A stretch of DNA of 64,000 nucleotides, taken from NCBI GenBank assembly GCA_051294375.1, contig CM119266.1, forward strand, positions 17,974,087-18,038,086, given 5' to 3'. Position numbers and translations under genes: made by a program. Source of the DNA: Paraspadella gotoi (taxonomy: Eukaryota; Chaetognatha). The notes beneath the pieces are model-generated. The model made no database searches, was not told where the DNA came from, and was given only the letters and a program-made list of their open reading frames with translations. This document shows, piece after piece, positions 27,541-38,820 of the stretch; the stretch's first letter is position 1; each line of letters starts with the position of its first letter.

Positions 27541-27722
27541 CTCTGGGAGTGAATAAACGAGACTGTGAGAGAGTCTTGATTGAAAGCTTGCAGGGACCTG
27601 CTATGTCATTATCTTGTAAGAGTGATGGAGGCCTTAAACCACCAAAGCCTGTCCAAAGTCAGGGGCAAGATAGCTTATTTATTAAATGAATGGATAATTT
27701 TTATATTGGTTGTACCAATTTC
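27541..27722 (+). repeat. SINE-like interspersed repeat, copy 2
   Basis: Near-identical partner of 11697-11880, with a handful of differences. It lies in the spacer upstream of MTF-1. Confidence 0.6.
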
Positions 27723-28123
27723 ATTAATTAAGTACAGTGATACTTATAGTGAGTGGCTTCTGTTACAAGTCACTTTGTTCTTTTTGACATTAAGGTTCTG
27801 TAAAAACATATCCTGAAAGGAACGTTACCTTGTTCATGTCGAAATCAAACTCTTGTGAAATGGCGAATAAATTTTCGTGGAAATGCGGTTTGCCCCCTAA
27901 CAGTTCAAACATTTTTTCAATTGCCAATGGCCAAGACCCGAATAGTATCTTTTTTTCTCTCTCTCTTTACTTTCGATGCCAAAAAATTAGAAGAGGGAAA
28001 GAGCTTAAAGCTTAAAGGCCTCTTGGGAGCTTAATTGCCCAAGTCGCTTTAATCTCCCGATCTTTCGCGTGGATGCTCTCTCGTTTTATTTTTGTCTTTC
28101 CCGATAAATATATCCGCTTATGC

Positions 28124-28252
<129 letters not shown>

Positions 28253-28541
28253 AGGTTTACATTCATTTTTTTTACGCGATTGAAATTTTTCCTATTAATT
28301 TATTTAATGAAATAAAAAATAATTGTTTATTTTAGCATGTTTTATTTTATATTAAAATTTTACAAATGAATGACCGTATATTACATTTTATATTACTTTT
28401 TTGCCGTTAAATAAATAACGATAGTTAAGATTGTTAAGATTTATTATCATTTGTTTTCGTTTTTTTTATTTCTCGAATCTCGATAGTGATTTATGTTAAG
28501 AGGGATGAGGTGGTTGGAAACGACGACAAGTGATTGGTACC

Positions 28542-31500
28542 ATGAACGGCGGTTATATTCGTCACACCATCTCCCAAGATGAGATTCGTCTTTCGATTCG
28601 TCCGGGTAAGTTCGTCTCGATTAAATATTAAATTAAACATAAAATGAATAAAATTAATAGAAAATGAAAACAAAATAGTACATATTAAAATTAAAGGAAC
28701 TTAAATCAATATTACTAAACTTAAAAAAAACAAAAACAAATGTACAAATGAATATAATAAATAAGAAAAATTCCCATCTCCTTCAAGCGGATGGCGTTCT
28801 TCTCCCCGCCTACCCCACCCACGCGGAGATCACTTGTTCCCGCGCCGCGGCCGACGACGACGAGATCGAGAACGCGCGACGCCGCGGCGTCTCCCGTGTC
28901 GTCCGCCGCTTCATCTGCAAGTTCCGTGGCTGCGATCGATCCTACTCGACGGCGGGGAATTTAAAGACGCACGAGAAGACTCACAAGGGAGAGTACACCT
29001 TCGTCTGCCAGAGGCTAGGATGCGGAAAGGCCTTTCTCACGTCATACAGGTGGGCGTGGGGAAAGGGGGGCGTGGTCGTGGGCAGACGTGATCCATCCTG
29101 ACGTAAAACATTTTTTTTTTTTTGCAGCTTGAAAATTCACGTTCGAGTTCACACGAGAGAAAAGCCATTCGGTTGCGACATTACGGGATGTGACAAAGCG
29201 TTCAACACTCTATATCGGCTGAAGGCTCACAAGGTAGCACGAGGTTTTCGTACTGCGATGTTATAATAGACAAGTTTACGTATTTTTTTGACCACGGAGT
29301 TGTTTTCAACATTTCAGCGCCTTCACACCGGGCAGACTTTTAACTGTGATTTCTACAAACACGGTGGCTGTACCAAATACTTCACTACCTTGAGGTGACA
29401 CGATAGGTTTTTTGTATTTGAATTCCGTAATGAAACTGACGGCAAGACTAAGTTAATTATAATTAAAATTTAGTCTAAATATATGAATAAATGAATGAAA
29501 CAATCTAATACGTAAATAAATTAATAAATAATTATAAAAATATTGTCTATAATTTATTTATTTTTTTACAAGTGGAAAGAATTTGAATGTATATATGTAA
29601 ATGCATAAATAATTAAAAATAAATTATAAATGAATAATAAATAATAATAATAATAATAATAATAAATTAAAAAATAGATAAATAATTAAAAAATAAAGAA
29701 GAACGATACCTTTACAAAGAAATTATAAAATAGGTTATAAAAATTTATTTTAAAATAGGACGGACAGATAGTTATTAAAAACATTTCCATTAGTAATATA
29801 ATAAGTTAAATAAGAATCTGCTTAATAGGTAGTATTGATGGGAGTAAAGGAAAAAAATTCTTAAAATCATTTGTTTACGGTAAAAATGGAAAAAAGCATA
29901 AAAAGTTATGGAGAGACGCAGTGAGCATTGAGGAGTTTTGAAATAAGAATGACCATTAAAGCGTAGAAAAAATATTAAAATCAAGTAGAATCAAAATTTG
30001 AAAAGTAGATCACGATCAGGCTTTTAAATAAAAAATGATAACTTTTTTTTTGTTATTTTTCAATTTTTGTATACGCCCATATTTATACACTATTCACCAT
30101 AGAAAATGTCAAAATTTTAAAATGGTTTTTTCTCATTTTTAAAAGTATATTCGAATTCCTCACGAAAAGTTGATAAAGGAAATATATCTCTTTTTAGAAA
30201 ATTATTTCATTAAGTGGGTCAAAATCCTAAAACACTATTAATATTAACCTATAATTTAATTTTAGTATAAAAAATATAGTTTTTTTTTTGTTAACTTAAT
30301 GAAATAATTTTTGATTAAGACTTATTATTAACTTTTTATGAGGAATTCAAATCTGCTTTCAAAGCTAAGAAAACATTATTTAAAAATTTTGACATTTTCT
30401 ATGATGAGTACTATGTATAAATATGGGCATATGCAAAAATTAAAACAATTAAAATTTTTTTGTTATAATTCAATGTTTTTAGTCCAAGACTGTTCATTAG
30501 AGTGGAGCACTGGGGAACATAAATTTTATTTGAGTGATCAAACAAGTATATTTAGACGTGACATAGTATGATTAAGGAGTAAAAAAAATATTTTGCTTAT
30601 ATTGTTTGGGGAACAGTATCATTAATTACAATATATTTATAGTAATATTCTTATAAAATCATAAATTTTCAAAATAATTTTTTTTAAATTGTTATTAAAG
30701 ATTCTGATTCTTCACAAAAAGTTAGATCAAAAATATAAAATATGTTATTAAAAATTTCAATGTCTTCAGCGTCAAAAATGGAAAAAAAAGGTCAAATTCT
30801 TTACTTTTTTACACTTCGTAGTAGAAACTATTATATGATGAAACTTTTTAATTATTTTTCGCAGCTTTAACCTAAAAATATCATGTAACATATTTTACAA
30901 AAGTTTTTCAGTTTTTTCTGGCGAATCCAAAACTGTTTTTAAAATTAAGAAAATATGATTTTGAAATTTTATGATTTTATAAGGATATTACTATAAAGAA
31001 AATTCAATTAATGATACTGTTATGCAAATTTTTTTTGAAAAAGGGTTTAATTTTTTTTTTATTACATATACAAAGGCAGCAAAAATATATTGTTCCATCG
31101 CTCAATCTTTTCATCACCTTTGTTCTCGTCGAGCCCGCGATTAAACTGACTTGAACGGGTCGAAACTTTTATAATTATATCTTACCATTTTGATTTTTTA
31201 ACCCTATTTTTCCGCAACATTGTGAGAAAAGGTGACCATCTAAAGAAATATTGCATACAGTAATGATGGTTAAGGTAGAGATCTACAATTAAAATCAAAA
31301 GGGGCAGGGGTACAAAACTTTATTCTTGATGTTTACTCTCAGGTAAAAGAAGAATTTTTTTAAAAAAATTCAATTTTAATATACGTTCTTGTTTCTATCA
31401 AAATTACTATATTACTATATAATGATAAAAAATGTTTTAATCAATCTTGAATTATTTTGATGGATTCTGATAGAGAACAAAATGTTAAGTAAAAAAATAT

Positions 31501-34500
31501 AATTACAACTTTTAATAATTTTCAATAGTTTTTTTTATTTTTCACCAACTTATGAGCAGAATATCAAAAAAAGAATTTTACTTTGTATTGACAAATTTTT
31601 GCAAGCTACCGATTCTTAAAAATAAAAAAAACTTAAAAATTTTTTAGTCATTCCTATCTATGAATAAATATTAAAAAATTAATATATAGAGTATAAAATC
31701 ATATTAAATTTTTTTGTCTATCTCAATTTTTAAAAAAATGTATACATTTTCGTTTGAGCAAGTGCTCAATTAAAATTTTTGACCCAACTTACTGAGATAG
31801 GCCACCCCTAGCTACGGGCAATATGATATTGGTGCTCCTAATATAATAACTTGCAACAGCCGGGTTACCTGTGATTCCCATTGGGATTGGGCTTCTCACT
31901 GTTGGCTTAGTGTCCCTTAGTGGCGCCGCCTGCCACTGGCGCGGTTACCCTAGGACGGTCTCGCCTTGCCAACGCAGAGCGAAGTCGTTAGGACTGTGGA
32001 TGGAATGCAACGTTTGGGATGGCGAGTGAGCCCATGGGATTTGCTGAATGAAGCTGGATGTGAGGCGGTGTGAATATATCGCCACTAACTATCCATTCAT
32101 TCAAGCTCTGGTTGATTAAGGCCACCGTCTATTTTATCAAATATTAACATCGCAGGACCCCACAAGCTTTTAAACAAGTCTCTCTTACAGCTTTGTTGTT
32201 TAACTCAGGGATTATTGCTCAGTAAGGCGTAGTGAAAGTTACATACAAAAATTATAAAAGTTAATTATGAACAACATACTATCAGTGAACATTAATTTGT
32301 AAAAAAAAATAATTTTATGTTTTTTTAATTTTCGCAGTAGGCTATATTTATATATAGTACTATCCTTATAAAATCGAAAAATTTTAAAATAGGCTTTTCT
32401 TAATTTTGATTGCAGATTTGAATTCCTCGTCAAAAGTTGATAAAAGAAAATATAAATCATTTTTAAAAATTCATTCATTAAGTGGGTTAAAATTAAAAAA
32501 ACTATATTTAATATATAAAAAGTTAATTTTCAGCTTAAAATATAGTTTTTTCTAATTTTCACCCACTTAATGAAATAATTTTTCAAAAAGAATTCTTTCT
32601 TTTTATCAACTTTTTATGACGAATCCAAATCTGCAAAAAAATATTAGAAAAAACTGTTTTAAAATTTTAACATTTATTGGTTTAGTACTAGTATAAATAT
32701 GGCCTACTGCGCAAATTGTAAAATTTATTATAAATTTTTTTATTACATAAATGTTTATTAATATAATGTTGTTCGTTCCTCACTTTTAGAACTTTAATTA
32801 AAGTTAAATTTAGAAATTTTACTACGCCTTAATGCTCAGGGCTTCCAGTTCAATAAAGTGGAATGATATTTGATAAATTGTTTCTATTGTATTCTCCTTA
32901 TTAAAATATAGTTAAATTAAGTTAAAACATAAGGCTTGACAATCAGTTAATTCCAACCTCTCCTTCCCTTCTCCATCTTCAGCGACCTTCGCAAACACGT
33001 CCGCACCCACACGGGCGAACGCCCCTTCCGTTGCCTTGACTCCGGCTGCGGCAAAGCCTTTGCCGCCTCGCATCACTTGAAGACTCACCTGAGGACCCAC
33101 ACTGGCGAGAAACCCTTTCGCTGCGGCGCTGGTGGCTGCGCCAAAGCCTTCAGCACCGCCTACAGTCTCAAGGCCCACGCCGCCAAGCATTCGACAACCG
33201 ACGCTTCCTCGGCTCAACCGGCGCTAATTTCCTCCAACGCCCCGTCGATCTCGGCGAAGCCGAATTCTTTCTCGGATGTTGAATCGGCGGCGCCCAATTC
33301 GGTCCAAGATGTTCGATCGTCGCAGACGGTGTCTTCGATCGTTCAATCACAAACCGTCGCTTCGAGCGAGACCCTCGGCACCGATTCCGTCGCCATCGAT
33401 GGCAGCGTCGCTTATTCTTGCGACAGATCCACTTTCTGTGGAGCCGGCGACACCTCCGCCTTGGAATGCCTCGCCGAGGTGGTCACCATGAATGAGACTT
33501 CGCGACCGCCTCTTTCAACGCCGCTGCAGATTCCTATGATACGTCCGCAGTTTTGCGTGCAGCAACAGCAAGAGCAACCGCAATTGCAGTTGCCTCCGCC
33601 GCAACGGTGCGACACGATCTCTTTGCCATATCAGCCATTTCACGGAGGCCTTTCGCTGCTGCAGCAACCGCAGCCGCAAAAGTTGCATCTGCTGCCGCAA
33701 ACTACGCAGCAGACTTCCGAACTACCGGTTCCGTCTCCGCCATTTAGTACTCTCCCTCACTCGGCCGTTTTCTTCAAGCCTTTTCGCGCTGCAAGCGTCG
33801 CCGCAGCAGCAGCAGCAGCGTCCGTCCCCGTCGAATCATTCCCGCCTCCAGACGCGAATCCGTTTCGCGTCGGTATCGAAGACGCCTGTGGCGGCGCCAA
33901 AGTTCAGGCGGCGCCCTCTTCGGAAGCCGGCGCCATCCCGGCCTCCGTCGATGAAGAATTCGGCGAATGCGACGTCGACGGAGGCGAATGCATCTTGACG
34001 CAACTCATCCAGGTCTTGGAAGAGGGTGAAAGTTGCGCCGAGGGTGAAAGCGGCGGCGAATCGTCAATAATTGCGTCGTCTCCGTCGACCAACTGGATCA
34101 GCAATGACTCGTCCATCGAGATCGCAAATACTTCAATCTCTAGCGTCGTCGCCGACACCTCTTCTTCCTCCCAGACTCTTTTCACCCTCCCTTATCTTTC
34201 CAACCTTCCTCTCGCCTCCCCCACCCTTCTCTCTCTTTCCCCCGAACCTCCCACTCCTCTCTCCCTCCTCCCCTCTCAACCTTGCCCCCTCATCCTTGGC
34301 TTCACTTCTCCGTCGTCTCCTTCGTCTGTAGAAAACTCTGACCCGTGCCTATGCGTTGGGGAATCCGCACTAGTTGCGTCCGAATATGTTCTTGGAACTT
34401 CGGGAACTGCCTTTAGTACATCAGAGACTGCCTTTAATGCATCGGGAACTGCTCTTAATGCGTCGGGAACTGCCCTTAATGCGTCGGGAACTGCCCTTAA

Positions 34501-36119
34501 TGCATCGGGAACTGCCTCTTAATGCATCGGGAACTGCCCTTAATGCATCGGGAACTGCCCTTAATGCGTCGGGAACTGCCCTTAATGCGTCGGGAACTGC
34601 CTTAATGCGTCGGGAACTGCCCTTAATGCGTCGGAACTGCCCTTAATCGTCGGGAACTGCCCTTAATGCGTCGGGAACTGCCCTTAATGCGTCGGGAACT
34701 GCCCTTAATGCGTCGGGAACTGCCTTAATGCGTCGGGAACTGCCCTTAATGCATCGGGAACTGCCCTTAATGCATCGGGAACTGCCCTTGATGCGTCAGG
34801 AACTGCCCTTGATACGTCGGGAACTGCCCTTGATGCGTCGGGAACCGCCCTTAGTATGTCTGGGACTGGCCTTAGTATGATGGAAACTGCCCCTAATTCG
34901 TTGGTGTCTACCGCTCGTGCGTCAGGTTCTGCATCCGTTTCTGCTCTTAATGCATCAGAAACTACCCTTAACTCGTCGGGAATTGCCTTTAGTACCTCCG
35001 AATCTGCCCTCGGCGCGACCAAACTTGTGACAGATTACTCTTCCTCTGTTTCCCAAGCGACTCTTGTCTCAGAATTCGTTGTCGCTTCTGCCATGGTTGC
35101 TCCCTTGCCATCTGCTTTACCCTCTGTTCCAGCCCTAGGAACTCCTTCGATCGATACTCTCCTTATGAAATCCCCCGACAAAGCAGAGGAGGTAGAAGGG
35201 TTGAAATTTAAACGGGTTATTTGTGGCGGCGGTCGGTTGGAGGAGGAGGAGGAAGAGAAACAGGAAAAACAAGAAGAGCAATTGTCTTCAAAATGTCTTC
35301 AAGAAAAAGTCGACATGGTCGTAGGTAACTCAAATTTAAACTGAATAAAATAACCTTATGAGATGTTGTTACGAATGATATTCTTTTATATGATTGATCT
35401 CCATACTTAACTCTCTTGGCTTCTGCCGCTTTTCTTCTATTTGACCAATCAGATGGGATCTTTGGCCAATGGCCATTGGTCAATCAAAATGAAAGCAGGA
35501 GAAGAAAAAGAGATGCTGTAAGACAGGAGATTAATCGGATCCGTTCGGCCCAATTATTGCCAGAAATTTATTGAACAGTACGTATTGTAACAATATGGAA
35601 CGGCAATTCCCAGGTGTTTCGCCGTATTTTGTAGTGATTTTGTAGTGATTACCGCACCCAATTGTCTTATAGAGTTGCTTCGCGATGCAACTGAAAAGCT
35701 ACGTTACACTTAAATTTTCTTGAATAACTTTTCCTTCAATAGACGGTGTCTCCGCTTTTCCCCTTCTTTCCTCCCATATTCGCCTCCGATCCGGAGTCGC
35801 CTTCTCTCCACCCGACGGAGTCACCTTCTCCCTTTCTGGCGGAGGCGAGATTTTCTCGTTTCCGTTAGAGGTCGGTGCAGGCGGCGAAGCGTCAGGCGTC
35901 AGCGGAGGGAAAGGGGGCGTGGTCCTGATTCTCCCGCCTGGAACGAAAATACTCTGCTCCAAGGCGACTTCCTTTAGGAAGGAGACGGGGCGGACCGGCG
36001 AGGGGCCATCTGGCCAGTTTAAGCCTCCGGATCGGAAAGCGGGGATGAGCGAGTCTGTGGCTGAGCAAGAGGAACTGGAAAAGTTGAAGAAAAGTCTCGG
36101 GTTCGCGTTTGTCCGATGA
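28542..36119 (+). CDS. MTF1: Metal-responsive transcription factor MTF-1
   Basis: MTF-1 binds metal response elements in zinc, cadmium or copper excess and activates metallothionein and zinc-export genes. Exons: 28542-28605, 28788-29049, 29128-29233, 29318-29394, 32983-35324, 35743-36119. The N terminus [20 protein letters not shown] matches the segment just before the fingers in vertebrate MTF-1. Six C2H2 fingers span about residues 63-245: [89 protein letters not shown], with the MTF-1 linker KGEYTFVC. A long Gln/Ser/Pro-rich activation region follows, then a 21-bp minisatellite encoding NASGTAL repeats. Indels in the repeat (+1, then four of -1) break and restore the frame; as deposited, the frame stops at 34520-34522. 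Vertebrate-type N-terminal 100 residues are absent. Intron 4 (29395-32982) is full of repeats. Confidence 0.93.
30000..31830. repeat. Old palindromic repeats in MTF-1 intron 4
   Basis: 30020-30500 is a diverged inverted-repeat unit of the GCGTAGT type: TTATACACTATTCACC near 30085 against ACTATGTATAAATATGGG near 30410, around central AAGTGGG. 31660-31830 is an inverted copy of the repeat found at 36594 and 37357 and ends GGCCACCCCTA. No exon is seen. Confidence 0.45.
31870..32100 (+). repeat. Decayed repeat with TGGCGCC primer-site look
   Basis: Better-preserved relative of 13165-13320: CCCTTAGTGGCGCCGCC, CCTAGGACGGTCTCG, CCAACGCAGAGCGAAGTCG. It is GC-rich in an AT-rich intron. Possibly the LTR/leader junction of a retroelement; no coding remnants were seen. 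Confidence 0.35.
32223..32831. repeat. Complete GCGTAGT-family MITE with target duplication
   Basis: The element is 609 bp. Ends TAAGGCGTAGT and ACTACGCCTTA are perfect inverse copies. It is flanked by TTGCTCAG (32215-32222) and ATGCTCAG (32832-32839), an 8-bp duplication with one mismatch, which points to the hAT superfamily. The interior is a degenerate palindrome around AAGTGGG. No transposase is present. Confidence 0.75.
34402..34880 (+). repeat. 21-bp coding minisatellite of MTF-1
   Basis: About 22 units of GGGAACTGCCCTTAATGCRTC. Five indels: +1 near 34517, -1 near 34600, two of -1 near 34632-34648, and -1 near 34724. The sum is -3, so the reading frame on both sides is the same. Confidence 0.95.
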
Positions 36120-38820
36120 CGAAAGAAAAAATTGAGATTTGAAAGAAAAATCTTGGAGAAGACGAAATTGAAGAAAACCGAAAAATTACTAGTCATTATA
36201 ATGAGTTTTATTGTTTATCTACAGAATAAAATTGAACCCGAAAACGTTTATTCCGAATCCGCGTTAACTTTTCCCGCTTGTATTTATTATTTTATATCAG
36301 TCGTCACTTTTAGCCTTAGTTTATGAATCTATTGAAGCAACTTATCAACTTGTCTCAGCGATAGAATCACAAAAGTGCCATTATCTCTCTCTCTTTCTCT
36401 CTCTTTCTGTTGTCTTCCCAATTTTTAGCCGAATCTGCTTATCAGCAAATTCCGACTCTATAATCCACTTTGTTGTTCTGTCAGTAAATAATTTAAAATT
36501 ATGTCAAAAAATCGATGTCCGTCCGTCATCCCTTATCATAAAACTCCAATTACCCTTGATTGGATGGATAGATTGAGTTAGAATTCCTTTTAATAGGGGT
36601 AGCCTGAGTACATACTCAAACGAAAATTTATATATTTTTAAGTATACTTTAAATGGACAAAAAATTATAATATGGCTCTATACCCAAATAATGAATTTTT
36701 TAACATTTATTTATAGATAGGAAAGGCCAAAAATTCTTTTTAGAATTTTAAAATTTTGAGACCAGATTCAAATAGCTCATAAAAAGTTGTCTGCACAAAG
36801 TATAATCATATTTTTTAAAATATTTTTATAAGTGAGTCAAAAATAAGAAAAACCGTAAAAAATCATCATCATCTTTCGATGATTTTATCAGTTTTTTTAT
36901 ATTTTCACTTAAAAAACGTAAGAATTTTTAAAGCAGTAATTATATTTCTTGTTCAACTTTTTATTTATTAAATTTTAAGATTTCAAAAAAAAAATTTTAT
37001 AATGTGAAAAAAGATAAGTAACAATTAATGGATTAATCAAAACGTAGATTAATTTTTTTGGGAAATGATTGCTTAAATTTTTAGTCAAGACAACTAAAAA
37101 AACTTTGCTAATAATCGAAATTTTATATTATTCCCGAGTTGGTCCCTACTTTTAATTGAAATGTAAAGTATGCTGCAATAACACCAACTACTACAGAACT
37201 ATCATTATAACTATAACTATTACAACCATCAAAACTTATCATCTGGTTAGTTGGTTACCGCTAAATTTTTGTGGGCAAATCCGACATTGTTGATTAAAAT
37301 TTTTCCTCCAACTTCCAGTTGCTTTTTTCGATTCTCTTTGTAAACCTTGTTTCCACTAGGGGTAGCCGCACTCAATGGGGTGAGTCAAAAATTTAGAGTG
37401 AGCACAAGCTCAACGAAAATTTATACATTTTTAAGTATACTTTCAATGGACAAAAATTTTTTTATATGGCTCTATACCCTAGTAATTAATTTTTTAATAT
37501 TTATTTATAGATAGGAAAGGTCAAAATTTTTTTTTAGAAATTTTAAATTTTAAGACCAGATTCAGATAGCTCATAAAAAGTTGTCTACACAAAGTATAAT
37601 TCTTTTTTAAATATTGTTATGATAAGTAGGTCAAAAATAAGAAAAACCATAAAAAATCATCATCATCATCATCTTTTGATGATTTTATCAGTTTTTTAAA
37701 ATTTTTACTAAGAAAACGTAAGAATTTTTAAAAGCTGTAATTATATTTCATGTTTAACTTTTTATGCTCTATCAGAATCCATTAAAAATTTTATGATTTC
37801 AAAAAAAAATTTTTGCTTTATATAGTAATATAATAATTTTAATTAGGCTAGTACCCTCCGAAAAAATAATTTTTGACAACAAATATTTTAATACTATAAT
37901 CTATGCTCATGATAGATTATTTTAACGTTGTATTCATTAGCATTTAAATTTCATCGGCTATGGCAATTTCCACTCCCCTTTCGATCATTTCTAATTCTAG
38001 TCTTATTTTTAATATTTTTATTTTATCACATTCGTTTTATATTTCTTGGTGATGAATTTATTTTCTCATAACAAATTCAATCGTGTTCATTTAATTTTTT
38101 GCTAAATACCTAGTCAGATAAATTACATTTAAAGTTTTCTCAGAAAGCTCCTAATATTTTCAATAAACCGTCCCGATTTTTGCTTTTCTTCATTCTTTTT
38201 TTCATATTTTCGGTTTGACCTTATTTTCCTCAAGTTTTTTACGTCTTTTTTTTTTTTTACATCCGCCTTCGACCATCAGATCATCTTTTGTTTCTCTGTC
38301 TCTCTTCGTCCAAGAGGCGTCGTAGTGATGTTGCTGCTGCTGCAGATTTCGTCGTCCCGCGCAGCAACTCGGCGACGCAGATCCGTGCTGCGGGTTGTTA
38401 TTAACTTCGTCCGCCAGTAGATTCCGTTTATATTCAGATTCATTCTCTATCTCTCTCTCTCTCTTTCTCTCTCTCATCGATTAAAAAACGAAAAGGTCGC
38501 CCTTTAATTTCTCCCATCATTTCGCGTCCACTTTGACTACACGAGTACACGTTTATCTAAATTTAACTTTTCCTTTTAATTTCCAGTTGGTGCTAAAAGT
38601 TTTACGTTCACAAATTCAATTGTGTTTTAAATAATATTCTCCGAGAGCTTCCATCCCCTCCCACCCTCTTTCTATAAAAAAACAAAAAAAACTCCCGTCA
38701 ATCCTTGTCGCTTTAATTAAAACCGTCCCTCTTTTCCGAACACCGACCCCTTCCACTCTCTCTCTCCCATACCTCACCTCCATCTTGGGGCACGCCCCAC
38801 TCCTCGACCGGTCTCGCGTG
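36120..38820. other. Repeat-rich spacer between MTF-1 and the KEN-box gene
   Basis: It contains two direct copies of one repeat, 36594-37020 and 37357-37830 (starts TAGGGGTAGCC; shared TTATTTATAGATAGGAAAGG and CATAAAAAGTTGTCT). 37915-37970 matches 2880-2935. 38440-38476 is CT-rich. The GC-rich island at 38310-38440 is open on the minus strand (88 residues between simple repeats) and could be an exon of either strand; evidence is too thin to call a gene. Confidence 0.4.

Noticed and set aside
38202-38477. 91-residue minus-strand frame
   Set aside because: Flanked by simple repeats at both ends; only the middle looks coding and both strands are open, so not called as a gene.
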